Assembly (NCBI GenBank): GCA_900757295.1
Contig: CAAENH010000017.1
Location: 1 to 5,612, forward strand
Direction: 5' to 3'
Length of the DNA: 5,612 bases
Source of the DNA: Bacilli bacterium
GTDB lineage: Bacteria > Bacillota_I > Bacilli_A > RF39 > UBA660
Below, piece after piece: positions 5,395-5,612 of this stretch (its first letter is position 1; each line of letters starts with the position of its first letter). The translations under genes and the position numbers were made by a program. The notes below the pieces were generated by a model, which did no database searches, was not told where the DNA came from, and saw only the letters and a program-made list of their open reading frames with translations.

Positions 5395-5612
5395 ATGGAA
5401 AAATTTATTAATTATTATAATTCACCGTTAGGTAAAATTGCTTTAAGCAGTGATAAAGAATATTTAACAGGCTTGTGGTTTGTTATATTTGATGAAGCTA
5501 AAAAATGGTTAGATATTTACTTTACAGGACAAAATCCTTCATTTATTCCTAAATATAAATTTGAAAATTTAACACCTTTTAAGAAAAGAGTTTTTGATAT
5601 ATTAAATGAAAT
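5395..5612 (+). CDS. ogt: Methylated-DNA--[protein]-cysteine S-methyltransferase, N-terminal part (3' end outside window)
   Basis: The first 72 codons are visible. YYNSPLGKIALSSDKEYLTGLWF (7-29), FDEAKKWLDIYFTG (32-45) and TPFKKRVFDIL (60-70) are the hallmarks of Ogt/AdaB-type O6-alkylguanine repair proteins: the N-terminal domain followed by the start of the winged-helix active domain. The catalytic PCHR motif would lie beyond the window. The family transfers a methyl group from O6-methylguanine to its own cysteine in a suicide reaction. From memory of close relatives (GLWFEGQKYF...PIFKEAKKWLD), about 20 residues between GLWF and FDEAKKWLD are absent here, at nt ~5482. The frame is kept, so this is either a compact variant or an in-frame deletion. 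The ATG begins 1 nt after the Wzy stop, with a weak GAG site 7 nt upstream, so it is probably read through from the polysaccharide operon although functionally unrelated to it. Confidence 0.9.
   Translation, partial: MEKFINYYNSPLGKIALSSDKEYLTGLWFVIFDEAKKWLDIYFTGQNPSFIPKYKFENLTPFKKRVFDILNE

Noticed and set aside
1..5612. CRISPR array, tRNA/rRNA, insertion sequence or toxin-antitoxin pair
   Set aside because: No regularly spaced repeats, cloverleaf-like or rRNA-like sequence, transposase motifs or terminal inverted repeats were seen. Apart from short intergenic gaps, the window is filled by the genes listed.

Overview
The window comes from a very AT-rich bacterial genome (roughly a quarter G+C by eye). 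The genes are tightly packed, most starts have Shine-Dalgarno sites, and the genetic code is standard: Trp is encoded by TGG and TGA acts as a stop. Together with the protein types, this suggests a low-GC Firmicute, such as an Erysipelotrichia, RF39-like or other uncultured Bacilli lineage. It does not suggest a UGA-Trp mycoplasma. The species cannot be determined from the sequence alone.

The content is part of a cell-surface polysaccharide (capsule/exopolysaccharide) locus. From left to right on the + strand it holds three genes. First is the 3' end of a multi-pass membrane protein resembling a widespread glycosyltransferase-like family (2-544). Next is a SAM methyltransferase-like protein (489-1358), whose start overlaps the previous gene by 56 nt. 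Third is a second methyltransferase of the zinc-ribbon type, with a CxxC...CxxC N-terminus and an HIAPE motif I (1363-2103). The only canonical start of this third gene would remove half of its zinc site. The open frame and a Shine-Dalgarno-like site point to an ATA codon at 1363.

A single minus-strand gene (2115-2978) encodes a GT-B-like glycosyltransferase. It converges on the second methyltransferase gene, with an 11-nt gap that lies inside a small hairpin terminator. It has its own extended -10 promoter, set back to back with the promoter of the next + strand gene, so it looks like a self-contained cassette in the locus. The + strand then resumes with an EpsD-like GT4 glycosyltransferase (best start GTG 3083), an O-antigen ligase/polymerase-type (Wzy) membrane protein (4167-5393, overlapping the GT4 gene by 14 nt), and the 5' part of a methylated-DNA--cysteine methyltransferase gene (ogt) that begins 1 nt after the Wzy stop codon and runs off the window.

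As a working model (inference), the two glycosyltransferases build a lipid-linked repeat unit at the cytoplasmic face. The methyltransferases may decorate sugars or cap chains, and the Wzy protein polymerises or transfers the repeat outside the membrane. No flippase, chain-length regulator or initiating phosphoglycosyltransferase is in the window. I found no CRISPR array, tRNA, rRNA, insertion sequence or clearly new system. The most notable points are the missing canonical start of the zinc-ribbon methyltransferase, the inverted glycosyltransferase cassette with its control sites, and an apparently shortened N-terminal domain in the Ogt homologue.
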